NCBI GenBank assembly: GCA_963666765.1 | Contig: OY762933.1 | Location: 868,001-932,000, forward strand | DNA: 64,000 bases | Direction: 5' to 3' | From: Foliamicus sp963666765 | GTDB lineage: Bacteria; Pseudomonadota; Gammaproteobacteria; Steroidobacterales; Foliamicaceae | Part shown: piece by piece, positions 50,481-58,934 of the stretch | Position numbering within the stretch: position 1 is the first letter of the stretch | Layout of the letters: every line of letters starts with the position of its first letter | Notes under the pieces: model-generated | Seen by the model: the letters and a program-made list of their open reading frames with translations, nothing else | Told to the model about the DNA's origin: nothing | Database searches by the model: none | Position numbers and translations under genes: made by a program

Positions 50481-52874
50481 CTAAAACGAGTAATAGAACC
50501 GCACGCCGAAAGCCCTTCCACGCCGTGGGATCACCCCGAACTGGTACGCGTTCTGGCGATTCGGAAGCAGCGGCCCGAAGAAGTCCGTAAAGCGGCCAAT
50601 ATTGATTGGCATATCGTCGTCCAGCGCATTGTCGACGTACAAGGTCAGGTTCCAGCTCTCGGTCTCGATGCCGACATTGGCATTGACGATCAATGGGGCG
50701 CCCGTCTCCGTCAAATTGAACGCCGACGTGAATACGCTGGAGTGATAGTTGACGATTGTGCGGAAAAACCAGTCCGAGTCCGCCGTCAGTTCATCCCTGT
50801 AAGTGCCCGATGCGTTGAGCGTGTGTTGCGGCGTGCCGCCCGTCGTGTTGCCCGACAGGTCGCCGTCATTGCCGAACAAATCCGCCGCTTCGAGATCGAA
50901 GAAGTCGATAAACTCGTGATCGACCAGGCCGTAGCCCAGCGTGAGCAAAAGATTTTCGCTGGCCGCCCAGCTGCTCTCAAGCTCCAGTCCCCACACTTCC
51001 GCTTCCGGAACCGTCAACACCACGTTATTGGGTTCGGGGCCATTCACCGTATCGATTATCGTCCGGCCATTGATGGACTGATTGGTCCAGTCAATGAAGA
51101 ACCCGGACAGATTGAACAAAAGGCGTCCCTCCACCAGGGTGGACTTGATGCCCACTTCATAGGTCCAGGCTTCCTCTTCCTTGATGATCGCCCGGCCGTC
51201 GGCGATAGCCGCATCGATGGTGCTTACCGGCGTGTCGTCGTCGAAGAACGCCTGGTTGAAGTCCAGCGGCTTGTCGCCCTTCGCCGCCAGGCCATAAACC
51301 GTCACGTCGTCATTCGCCTTGAAGGTCAGGGTGAAGCGAGGCGTAAAGGCCGTCGTGTCTTCTTCGAGGCCCTGGGCAAAGCCGGCCTCGATCAGCCCGG
51401 AGTTGTACACCGCCTTTTCGTCCTTCGAATAACGGCCCTCGACAGAAAAAGTCAGATTTTCGGCAAAGTCATACTCCAATTGGCCAAAGACTGCCGAGTT
51501 CTGCACTTCCCGGCCGTCGAAGTCGCTGCCGTCGTCGTGAAAGAAATGTCCCGTAAACCCGGGGCCGGTAAACCGCCGGTCCCGGCCCTTGGCTTCAACA
51601 TCCAGCCAGTAGGTCCCAACCAGAAAGCGCAGGGGCCGGTCCGCTGGCGAGGTTACCCGTGCCTCAAACGACCAGTCCCGGACATGGTTGTCTTCAATGG
51701 CCGTGAACAGGCCGAAGACGGGTCGCGCGGGGCTGCGGTCCAGATCGCGCGCATCCACGGACTGGTCGCGGCTGCGCGCGTAACGGCCCATGATTTCCCA
51801 GCCGTTGAAATTGCCGGTGTATTGCAGGAGGGTGCGGATGACGTTACGCCGCTTGCCGATTATGGGAGAGGGCTCGGCGGCGCCGAAGAAGGTCGTGACC
51901 CCGTCTTCAAAGTCCGGAATGTTGATCTTGGGCGTCAGGCCTTCGGGATCCAGCTCGCCGCAATAGTATCCGCGCGCCAGGGGGCCCGCGCCCGGGTCGC
52001 CGGGCCGGAGGCAATTCAGCTGGGTGTACGGCATCAGGAGATCGGCGAAATGATCGTCTTCGCTCCCCTGGTAGGCGTACTTGAAGCTGAACTCATGGTC
52101 GTCGTTGGGTCTGAAGATCAGCCTGAGCGTGCCGTCCCAGGACGACTCCCCGCCCAGCGGGCTGTCGTCCCCGCGCGTCGGCGCGCTGCTGAAAATACGC
52201 GGCGCGAATGGGGAGGGAAACAGTCGCGGGTTCTGCGCCTCGTTCTCCAGCAGGCCGTTGCTCCACTCGCCGCCATAGTTCTCCCAGTTTCCCGAAACCA
52301 TGTAATACAACCGATTCTCGATGATCGGGCCGGAAAACCAGGCCGCGGCCTGGTAGTCCTCGTGCGACCCCAGGCGGCTGCTGAAACTGCCCTCGTGTTC
52401 GTCCGATGCGCGCCGCGTGATCATGTTCACCGCGCCCGCAAAGGTCGCGCGGCCGAACAGCGCGGACTGCGGCCCCCGGATCACTTCCACGCGCTCGACT
52501 ACCGCAAACGTGGATGATGTAATGCTGCCGGGAACGTACACGCCGTCGATAAAGTACGACGCGTTGCGCTCACCAAACACCGTGGGCCCTGCCTGGCCCC
52601 GGATGATCGGATGATCCAGCCGCCGGCCCAGTTGCTTGCGCTCGTGGTAGTTGGGCGTGTTGGCCGCGATGTCGTAGATGGTCTGAATATTACGCTGCCG
52701 AATGGATTCGATCGACAACGCGGTGACCGACAGCGGAATTTCCTGCAGACTCTCGGCCCGCTTGCGGGCGGTAACGATGATCTCCTCAATAGCGGCTTCC
52801 TGCGCGGTGGCGATCGAAGAACCGGCAAGCGTGGCGCAGAGCGCGGCCACGCTGAAGATTGCGCGTTTTGACAT
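50481..52874 (-). CDS. TonB-dependent outer-membrane receptor
   Basis: A 797-residue ligand-gated barrel. Start at 52874 (MSKRAIFSVAALCATLAGSS) follows an AAGGGGGG ribosome site. After the signal peptide comes a TonB-box-like IEEIIVTARKR, a plug domain (IPLSVTALSIESIRQRNIQT ... VERVEVIRGPQSALFGRAT) and a 22-strand barrel ending in the C-terminal phenylalanine (FGVRFYYSF). Ligand unknown; the IIVTARKR/RGPQ..LFGR type is common in marine heterotrophs. No iron-box is apparent upstream. An alpha/beta hydrolase gene lies 64 bases before it. Confidence 0.95.
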   Translation of the reverse strand: MSKRAIFSVAALCATLAGSSIATAQEAAIEEIIVTARKRAESLQEIPLSVTALSIESIRQRNIQTIYDIAANTPNYHERKQLGRRLDHPIIRGQAGPTVFGERNASYFIDGVYVPGSITSSTFAVVERVEVIRGPQSALFGRATFAGAVNMITRRASDEHEGSFSSRLGSHEDYQAAAWFSGPIIENRLYYMVSGNWENYGGEWSNGLLENEAQNPRLFPSPFAPRIFSSAPTRGDDSPLGGESSWDGTLRLIFRPNDDHEFSFKYAYQGSEDDHFADLLMPYTQLNCLRPGDPGAGPLARGYYCGELDPEGLTPKINIPDFEDGVTTFFGAAEPSPIIGKRRNVIRTLLQYTGNFNGWEIMGRYARSRDQSVDARDLDRSPARPVFGLFTAIEDNHVRDWSFEARVTSPADRPLRFLVGTYWLDVEAKGRDRRFTGPGFTGHFFHDDGSDFDGREVQNSAVFGQLEYDFAENLTFSVEGRYSKDEKAVYNSGLIEAGFAQGLEEDTTAFTPRFTLTFKANDDVTVYGLAAKGDKPLDFNQAFFDDDTPVSTIDAAIADGRAIIKEEEAWTYEVGIKSTLVEGRLLFNLSGFFIDWTNQSINGRTIIDTVNGPEPNNVVLTVPEAEVWGLELESSWAASENLLLTLGYGLVDHEFIDFFDLEAADLFGNDGDLSGNTTGGTPQHTLNASGTYRDELTADSDWFFRTIVNYHSSVFTSAFNLTETGAPLIVNANVGIETESWNLTLYVDNALDDDMPINIGRFTDFFGPLLPNRQNAYQFGVIPRRGRAFGVRFYYSF

Positions 52875-52938
52875 AAGCCCCCCTTTTGGCCCAGACAAGA
52901 CTTCGCGATGACAGTGCCTCAAGCGGACACTTGCCCCA

Positions 52939-53931
52939 TTATGGCATTGCGCCGGTGGCCGCTTCCGCATCCGCTCCCGAGGCAAGAAAGTCCCGGATAC
53001 GCTCCGTGACGCCGTCCGGATCGACCGCAAACGGCCAGTGGCCGCCGCCGGGGACTATCCAGGTGTCCGCGCCCATGGCGGTCGCCGCCCTGGCGCTGAA
53101 TTCCGGTGGCACGATGGCGTCGTCGTCGCCCCAGATGACCAGCGCGGGCGCCTGCACGTTCGGCAGTTCACCCGGAAGCGCGTATCCCCTGGGCGTGTTA
53201 TTGATCGCCAGCAGAGCATCGACCGTACCCTCGACCTGCGCAATGCGAAGCGCGTCGCAGGCTGCCGGATCGGCCGCGCAGGCCCTGCCGGCAAAGCTGC
53301 CGGGCCCGCCGCCCAGCGATTCCCAGATAGCGACCCGGGCCGTGGGCCTGGGCAGATACGCCACGAAATTTCCCGGCGTCGTCTGCGGATAAATCGAGGG
53401 ACACACGAACACCACGCGGCGCACGCGGTCCGGGGCCGCCAGGGCCAGCCGTCCGCTTACCGAACCGCCGTAGGAGTGGCCCACCACGTCGAACTCCTCG
53501 ACCCCCAGGGCGTCGAGCATGGCCAATAGCGCCGATGCCCGGCCTTTTACCGTAAAGTGGACGCCCGGCTCGGAAACCTTCTCCGAGTAGCCGAACCCCA
53601 GCATGTCGGGCACGATCACCGAGCGGCCCGCCGCCAGCTCATTCGCCAGCGGCAGTATGACGTTGCTGCCGGTGGGCCCGAATCCGTGAACGAAGAGTAT
53701 GGGCGCGCCCGTGGGATCGGCGTCCAGGTCGCCCCGAATCACGGCGTGGTACTCGTGACCCTCGACGGTGAAAAACGCGCCCGGCGCCTCGGCATGCCGG
53801 TCGACGATCTCCTGCTCGGCGATCTGCCGTTCACCGCGAACGGTGAACCAGGTCACAAGCCCCACGACCGCCAGCACCAACACGGCCAGAACTCCGGCCA
53901 CCCAAAGCAGGGCACGCTTGAGAATTTTCAC
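52939..53931 (-). CDS. Membrane-anchored alpha/beta hydrolase
   Basis: A 330-residue serine hydrolase with an N-terminal membrane anchor (LLWVAGVLAVLVLAVVGLVT). Oxyanion region ILFVHGFGPTGSN, nucleophile elbow VVGHSYGGSVSG, acid in WGDDDAIVPP and base in VPGGGHWPFAVDPD complete the triad. I chose the GTG at 53931 because GGAGGT lies six bases upstream. It precedes the TonB receptor and may hydrolyse the imported or bound ligand; that is inference. Confidence 0.85.
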   Translation of the reverse strand: MKILKRALLWVAGVLAVLVLAVVGLVTWFTVRGERQIAEQEIVDRHAEAPGAFFTVEGHEYHAVIRGDLDADPTGAPILFVHGFGPTGSNVILPLANELAAGRSVIVPDMLGFGYSEKVSEPGVHFTVKGRASALLAMLDALGVEEFDVVGHSYGGSVSGRLALAAPDRVRRVVFVCPSIYPQTTPGNFVAYLPRPTARVAIWESLGGGPGSFAGRACAADPAACDALRIAQVEGTVDALLAINNTPRGYALPGELPNVQAPALVIWGDDDAIVPPEFSARAATAMGADTWIVPGGGHWPFAVDPDGVTERIRDFLASGADAEAATGAMP

Positions 53932-54011
53932 GCTGGGACCTCCCGCCCGCAGGACGCCGGGGCGCAATCAGGCATTATGTCCCATCCCGGGACCCGCAAC
54001 AGGACCAATCC

Positions 54012-54674
54012 ATGATTGCATACGGCATTTTCAACTTTCTGCACGTGCTGGTGTTTGCCGTCATCGTCGGCATTGAACTCCCGGCAATCCATGCGCTGCG
54101 CATGGCCCGGGCGCCCGGCGTCGGCGAAGCCGCGCGCACGATTGCCTTGCGCGTAAAACGCTACGGAGATGCGATCTCCGCCACCATGCTGGTGCTGCTC
54201 CTGCCCCTGGGCGTGCAGATCGCCACGCAGCTCGGCGTCTACACGCTGATGTCATCCGCATGGCTCTACGCCACCTGGATCGTGGGCCTGGCCTGGTTGG
54301 CCATTGCCCTGATCTCCGAAGCGGCAGGCAGGTCAACATGGGCGAGACGGATTTACAAGTCCGAGTGCGTGCTGCGCATCATCATCGGCCTCGGCAACGT
54401 ATATGACGCGGTGGTCGGGTTTACCGGCGCCGGGATGATTCAGACCAACTGGCTGGCGAGCAAGGTTCTGCTGTTCGGGTTGATCCTGGTGGTGAGCGGC
54501 TGGATCCGCTGGCAGACACAGGCCGTACGGTTTGCTTCCTTCGATGCCGCCGGCGAAGCGGGCCAGGACTCGAACGAACTGATCGCGATCATTCGCCGCG
54601 CCCAATGGGGGAGCCACAGCATCCTGGCGATGGTGCTGATCGCCGCCTATCTGGGGACCGCCAAACCCTGGTGA
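54012..54674 (+). CDS. Integral membrane protein, unknown function
   Basis: A 220-residue protein with about five to six membrane segments (YGIFNFLHVLVFAVIVGIEL, ISATMLVLLLPLGVQIATQL, YATWIVGLAWLAIALI, VLLFGLILVVSGWIRWQ, ILAMVLIAAYLG). A histidine in the first helix (NFLHVL) and one in the last region (WGSHSI) could bind heme or metal, as in some CopD- or cytochrome-like proteins, but this is tentative. Divergent from the alpha/beta hydrolase. Confidence 0.75.
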   Translation: MIAYGIFNFLHVLVFAVIVGIELPAIHALRMARAPGVGEAARTIALRVKRYGDAISATMLVLLLPLGVQIATQLGVYTLMSSAWLYATWIVGLAWLAIALISEAAGRSTWARRIYKSECVLRIIIGLGNVYDAVVGFTGAGMIQTNWLASKVLLFGLILVVSGWIRWQTQAVRFASFDAAGEAGQDSNELIAIIRRAQWGSHSILAMVLIAAYLGTAKPW

Positions 54675-54720
54675 CCGGGCGACCGGTCGGCGCCGCCATC
54701 TGTTGTCCGGCGTTAACCGT

Positions 54721-55614
54721 TCAGGTTCGCGGATCGGCCGCGCAACGAAACCCCAGGTTGTTCAGGCCCGAGTCGGGAGGAGTCATCATCCGGGCTTCCA
54801 GGCGGTATCCGCGGCAGTAGTTCTCGCTGCACAGCCAGCTGCCGCCGCGATGCACCTTCTGCGTTCCGCTGGCGGGGCCCCGGGGGTTCTCTTTCGGTGA
54901 ACGGGCGAAATAGTCCGGCGCGTACCAATCCTGGACCCACTCCCAGACGTTGCCTGTCATGTCATGGAGCCCGTACCCGTTTGGAGGAAAGGTCCCGACC
55001 GGCGCCAGGCCCGGGTAACCGTCGTGTCCGCGGTCTTCGAACGGGAACTCGCCCTGCCATAGATTCGCCTGGTGGGCGCCGCCGGGCGTGAGCTGGTTTC
55101 CCCAGGCATAGCGCGCATCCTCGAGTCCTCCGCGCGCCGCGTATTCGAATTCCGCTTCCGTGGGCAGGCGGGCTCCCCGCCATTCGCAATAGGCGGCGGC
55201 ATCGAACCAGGAAACGTGCACGACCGGGTAATCGCTCATTTCCCGGTACGACGAGCCGGGACCGGAGGGATGGCGCCAGTCGGCGCCGTCGCCCTTCGTC
55301 CACCCGCTGCTCTGCGGGTCGAAGACACCGGACCAGCCCAGTCTTTCGGATTCCGTCACATAGCCGGTTGCTTCCGCGAATTCGGCGTACTGGCCGTTCG
55401 TTACCTCGTTCCGATCGAGACGAAAGGCGTCCAGCGCGACCCTGTGCTCCGGGCCCTCGAAGGGCAGGCCGCCGTTGGCGCCCATGGTGAATTCTCCGCC
55501 GGGCAGCAGCAGCATTTCCGGCGCGCCCAGAGCCGCCGCTCCGCCGCAGCCGCAGGCCAGCGCGGTCCAGAACGCCAGTCCTGCAGGCAGTGTTTTTCGC
55601 AAGCGGGGCAACAT
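54721..55614 (-). CDS. Formylglycine-generating enzyme (sulfatase-modifying factor family)
   Basis: A 297-residue exported FGE-fold protein. The N-terminus has a hydrophobic signal with a cysteine-rich end (FWTALACGCGGA). The domain starts MLLLPGGEFTMGANGG and has the family marks NEVTNGQYAEF, VSWFDAAAYCEWRGARLPTE, MTGNVWEWVQDWY and RGGSWLCSENYCRGYR. Cysteines C262 and C267 correspond to the catalytic pair of true FGE, so it is likely active, converting a sulfatase cysteine to formylglycine. The sulfatase encoded nearby is the obvious client. A TTG at 55629 overlapping the marR stop is an alternative start. Confidence 0.88.
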   Translation of the reverse strand: MLPRLRKTLPAGLAFWTALACGCGGAAALGAPEMLLLPGGEFTMGANGGLPFEGPEHRVALDAFRLDRNEVTNGQYAEFAEATGYVTESERLGWSGVFDPQSSGWTKGDGADWRHPSGPGSSYREMSDYPVVHVSWFDAAAYCEWRGARLPTEAEFEYAARGGLEDARYAWGNQLTPGGAHQANLWQGEFPFEDRGHDGYPGLAPVGTFPPNGYGLHDMTGNVWEWVQDWYAPDYFARSPKENPRGPASGTQKVHRGGSWLCSENYCRGYRLEARMMTPPDSGLNNLGFRCAADPRT

Positions 55615-55625
55615 CAGCCGCGCGC

Positions 55626-56123
55626 TCAATACCGGCTCGCCCTGGCCATTTTCCGGACGGCGACGCGAGTGCTTTCAAGCATTTCGGTCAGTGCGTCCAG
55701 CTCTTCGCCGGATTGACCGGAAAGGATTTGTGAAATCGTCTCGTCATAGTCGGCGTGCATGGCGTCCCAAAGCGCCCTGCCCTCGGCCGAAAGGGTCACG
55801 GACTGGATCCGGCGGTCCGATTCCGAAGTGACCTTGCTGACCAGCCCGTCCTGCTTGAGACGGTTGACGACGCCCGTGATGTTGCCCTTGGTCACCATCA
55901 GGCTGGCTGCCAGCTCCCCCATGGTCATGCCGTTCGGCGACAGGGCCAGGGCGGTCAGAACGTCATAGCGAGGCAGGCTGGAATTGAACTTCTCCGAAAA
56001 GCGCCGCATCAGCAGCCGGTCGATGCTCGAAAAGCACCGCAGCAGCCCCAGCCACGCCCTGCGATGATGGGCTTTCTCCGGCAGGGACTCCAGAACCAGG
56101 TCGAATACGGTCGGCCTGTCCAT
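55626..56123 (-). CDS. MarR-family transcriptional regulator
   Basis: A 165-residue winged-helix regulator. The DNA-binding part reads LPRYDVLTALALSPNGMTMG, then ELAASLMVTKGNITGVVNRL and DGLVSKVTSESDRRIQSVTL, typical of MarR proteins; the wing contains the conserved DRR. It lies seven bases after the amidohydrolase and next to the FGE gene, so it probably controls this cluster in response to a small aromatic or acidic ligand. The ligand is unknown. Confidence 0.93.
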   Translation of the reverse strand: MDRPTVFDLVLESLPEKAHHRRAWLGLLRCFSSIDRLLMRRFSEKFNSSLPRYDVLTALALSPNGMTMGELAASLMVTKGNITGVVNRLKQDGLVSKVTSESDRRIQSVTLSAEGRALWDAMHADYDETISQILSGQSGEELDALTEMLESTRVAVRKMARASRY

Positions 56124-56130
56124 GATCGCC

Positions 56131-57459
56131 TCAGCGGGCGTCCTTGACGACCCGGCCGCCCTGAATGACCACCCGGACGTTCTTCAGCACCGATATATCC
56201 TCGAGCGGGTCGCCGGCAACGGCTATCAGGTCGGCAATCTTGCCCGGCTCGATCGTGCCCAGTTCGTCTCCCATTCCGATCAGCGCCGCGGCGTTCACGG
56301 TGGCGGTGACTATGGCTTCCTCCGGGGTCAGGCCATGCTCGACGTACAACTCGAGTTCGCGGGCATTGTTGCCGTGCCTGGTCACCCCGGCGTCGGTGCC
56401 TGCGGCGATCAGAACGCCCGCCTTGTGCGCGGCGTAGATACGGGGGCCGTGATTGTCGAGAAAACTCTGCATCAGGCCGACCATCTCCGCGTGCGCGCTG
56501 CCGATGTCGGCGCGAATGTTGTCCTGCACGGCCAGCGTCGGCACCAGGTAGACGCCGTTTTCGCGCATGATCCGGTGGGATTGCCCGTCGTTGAACGATC
56601 CGTGTTCTATCGACGCGGCGCCGAGACGTGCGGCGCGATTGATACCGTCGGTGCCGTGGGCATGCGCGGCCACCTTCAGCCTGCGGGAACCGGCCACTTC
56701 CACAATGGCGCGAAATTCATCCTCGAGAATGACCGCCGGCGCGAACTCGTTGCCGCACGGCTTGGAACCGCTGCAGGTGGCCACGACCTTGATGAGGTCC
56801 GCGCCCATGTCAATCTGCACGCGGGTGGCACGGCGGCAGGACTCGACGCTCCAGCAGGCCCCCGGCCCTTCGTCGGCGCCGATCCGGATCAGGTGCCCCG
56901 CGGTAATGATGCGCGGGCCGGTCAGGGCGCCGTCGCGAATCCCGTCGCGCAGCGCGAAGATATGCCAGCCGTCACCGCCGACGTTTCTGACCGTGGTAAA
57001 CCCCGCCTCAAGCGTTTTCCTGGCGTTGACAATCGCATTCACCATGAGATACGCGTCGTCCTTTGCGCTGCGATGGTCGAGCGCATACTGATCGGATACG
57101 CCGTAACTGCGCTGGCCCTCAACGCCGAACTCCATGGACAGGTGCACGTGCATGTCCATCAGACCGGGCAGCACGACGGCATCCCTGAGATCCAGCAGCC
57201 TGGGACCGGGGCTGTCCTTGTCGGCCGCGGCCGCCGGGTCCAGGAAACCGTCGCGGATCTCGGCAATCCTTCCGCCGGCGACAACGATGGTCTTGTCCGC
57301 AAGCGGCTCGTCTCCCGGCATCGCGATCACGGTTCCGGCGTGGATGACCAGTCCGTCCGGCAGCTCCTGCTCCGCGGGCGCGGCAGCCGCAAGCGCGAGC
57401 CCCAGGCAGCCAGCCAGGGCGCCAGTCAGCGCTTTTCCAATGGGTCCTTCCCCGTTCAT
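56131..57459 (-). CDS. Exported amidohydrolase (imidazolonepropionase/prolidase-like)
   Basis: A 442-residue metal hydrolase with a signal peptide (ALTGALAGCLGLALAAAAPA). Motifs: VVLPGLMDMHVHL with the HxH pair, a GTVIAMPGDEPLADKTIVVA beta-sandwich domain, VAAHAHGTDGI, ASIEHGSFND and IAAGTDAGVT with the last metal aspartate. Such enzymes cleave dipeptides, lactams or other amides. Between the sulfatase and marR genes, 17 and 7 bases apart, so clearly one operon. Confidence 0.9.
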   Translation of the reverse strand: MNGEGPIGKALTGALAGCLGLALAAAAPAEQELPDGLVIHAGTVIAMPGDEPLADKTIVVAGGRIAEIRDGFLDPAAAADKDSPGPRLLDLRDAVVLPGLMDMHVHLSMEFGVEGQRSYGVSDQYALDHRSAKDDAYLMVNAIVNARKTLEAGFTTVRNVGGDGWHIFALRDGIRDGALTGPRIITAGHLIRIGADEGPGACWSVESCRRATRVQIDMGADLIKVVATCSGSKPCGNEFAPAVILEDEFRAIVEVAGSRRLKVAAHAHGTDGINRAARLGAASIEHGSFNDGQSHRIMRENGVYLVPTLAVQDNIRADIGSAHAEMVGLMQSFLDNHGPRIYAAHKAGVLIAAGTDAGVTRHGNNARELELYVEHGLTPEEAIVTATVNAAALIGMGDELGTIEPGKIADLIAVAGDPLEDISVLKNVRVVIQGGRVVKDAR

Positions 57460-57471
57460 CTCTCCCCCATG

Positions 57472-57485
57472 CCCCGCTAGCGGGG
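57472..57485. repeat. Perfect 14-bp palindrome at the sulfatase stop codon
   Basis: CCCCGCTAGCGGGG contains the TAG stop of the sulfatase and lies in the 17-base gap before the amidohydrolase. It is too short, and has no T run, to be a confident terminator. Confidence 0.4.
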
Positions 57486-58904
57486 ATACGTTGCCTCAAG
57501 GTCACGCCTGCGCAACGGGTCGAATTGCCGCCGGGCGCTCGCGAGCGCCTCCTTGTGTTCTTTCAGTATGCCCGGAAAGCGGTCCGCGTAGCTGTAGGCC
57601 TCGCCATCGATGCCGTCGGCATCCAGCAGCATCTCGTACGGCGCCGCGAAACCGGGAAGCTGGTCGAATTTCTCGAAGGCGCCCAGGCTGCCCAGGTAGT
57701 ACGCATGCGTCACGTATTTCCAGTCCTGCGAGCGCACGCCGACTACGCGTTCGTTGTTGAAGTAATACAGGAAATCGTGCGGACTCTCGTCCGCGCCCCT
57801 GAATACGGACAGCAGGCTGCGTCCGTCCACGACCGCCGCCGCCGGCGCAAGGCCAAGAATGTCGGCGATGGTCGGCAGCACATCGATGTTCATGGTCACG
57901 GCGCTGGTCGTACGGCCGGGAGCGATGACCTTGGGCCAGCTCGCAATCAGCGGCACCCGGTAGCCGCCGTCCCAGGAAGTTCCCTTGCCGCCCCTGAGCC
58001 CGCCGGTCCCGCCTTCGAAGAAAGGGCCGTTGTCGCTGGTGAAGATGACCAGCGTGTTGTCCGCAATGCCATGCTCGTCGAGCGCCGCTAGAAGCCGCCC
58101 GGTGCTCCAGTCGAGTTCCTCAACCGTGTCCCCATACAGGCCGGCGCCGGATTTTCCGCGAAATCCCTCCGAAGCGTACAGCGGTATGTGCGGAAAGGTA
58201 TGCGCCAGATAGAGCATGAACGGCGTGGTCGAGTTCTCCGCAATAAAACGCACCGCACGGTCCGTGTACCTGCGGGTAAGCGTGCTCTGGTCGACCGGAT
58301 GCTCTACACGGGCATCGGCGTCGTACAGCGCGAAATTCGGCATGTCGTTGCTTGCCGGCGCCCCGAAGAAACCGTCGAATCCATGCTCTTGCGGACGGTA
58401 CTCGGGAAAATTGCCGAGATGCCACTTGCCGACGTAGAGCGTCTCGTAGCCCCGCCGTTTCACCAGTTCGCCGAGCGTTTCCTCCGCCTGGGGCAGGCCG
58501 TGGGTCGATTCCGCGTCCACCACTTTCCAGGCCAGTCCCGAGCGGATCGCGTAGCGGCCCGTCATCAACCCGGCGCGCGACGAGGAACAGACGTTCGCGC
58601 TTGAATAACCCTGTGTGAACCGCAGTCCGGAATTGGCCAGCCGGTCGATGTTCGGCGTGCTGATCCTCCGGGCGCCGTAAGCGCCGATGTCGCCGTAGCC
58701 GAGATCGTCAGCGAGGATAAGGACGATATTCGGCGGCTTTCCGGTGTAGTCGGCGGGAATGCCGGTCGCAGGCTGCATGGTGTCCGCGGCAGATTTGTCC
58801 GGCGGCGGCGCATCGGGCCCCGCGCAGCCCGCGGCCAGCAGCAGGGCCGCCGTTAATTCCAGCAGCCGGGCGCCGCCTCTCTTGTATGCCGGCAAATTCT
58901 CCAT
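57477..58904 (-). CDS. Sulfatase lipoprotein (family S1) with atypical active-site signature
   Basis: A 475-residue arylsulfatase-type enzyme. The signal ends in lipobox LAAGC (C27), so it is likely membrane-tethered in the periplasm. Family marks: NIVLILADDLGYGDIGAYG (metal aspartates), YVGKWHLG, TFPHIPLY, IFTSDNGPF and RGGKGTSWDGGYRVPLI. The formylglycine site reads C106-S-S-S-R followed by AGLMTGRY; the usual proline or alanine two residues after the cysteine is serine. The neighbouring FGE suggests it is still modified. Start at the ATG 58904; a TTG four codons earlier is possible. Confidence 0.93.
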   Translation of the reverse strand: MENLPAYKRGGARLLELTAALLLAAGCAGPDAPPPDKSAADTMQPATGIPADYTGKPPNIVLILADDLGYGDIGAYGARRISTPNIDRLANSGLRFTQGYSSANVCSSSRAGLMTGRYAIRSGLAWKVVDAESTHGLPQAEETLGELVKRRGYETLYVGKWHLGNFPEYRPQEHGFDGFFGAPASNDMPNFALYDADARVEHPVDQSTLTRRYTDRAVRFIAENSTTPFMLYLAHTFPHIPLYASEGFRGKSGAGLYGDTVEELDWSTGRLLAALDEHGIADNTLVIFTSDNGPFFEGGTGGLRGGKGTSWDGGYRVPLIASWPKVIAPGRTTSAVTMNIDVLPTIADILGLAPAAAVVDGRSLLSVFRGADESPHDFLYYFNNERVVGVRSQDWKYVTHAYYLGSLGAFEKFDQLPGFAAPYEMLLDADGIDGEAYSYADRFPGILKEHKEALASARRQFDPLRRRDLEATYPR

Positions 58905-58934
58905 GGAGGCCGGCAAGGATAAACGGACGTTCGC

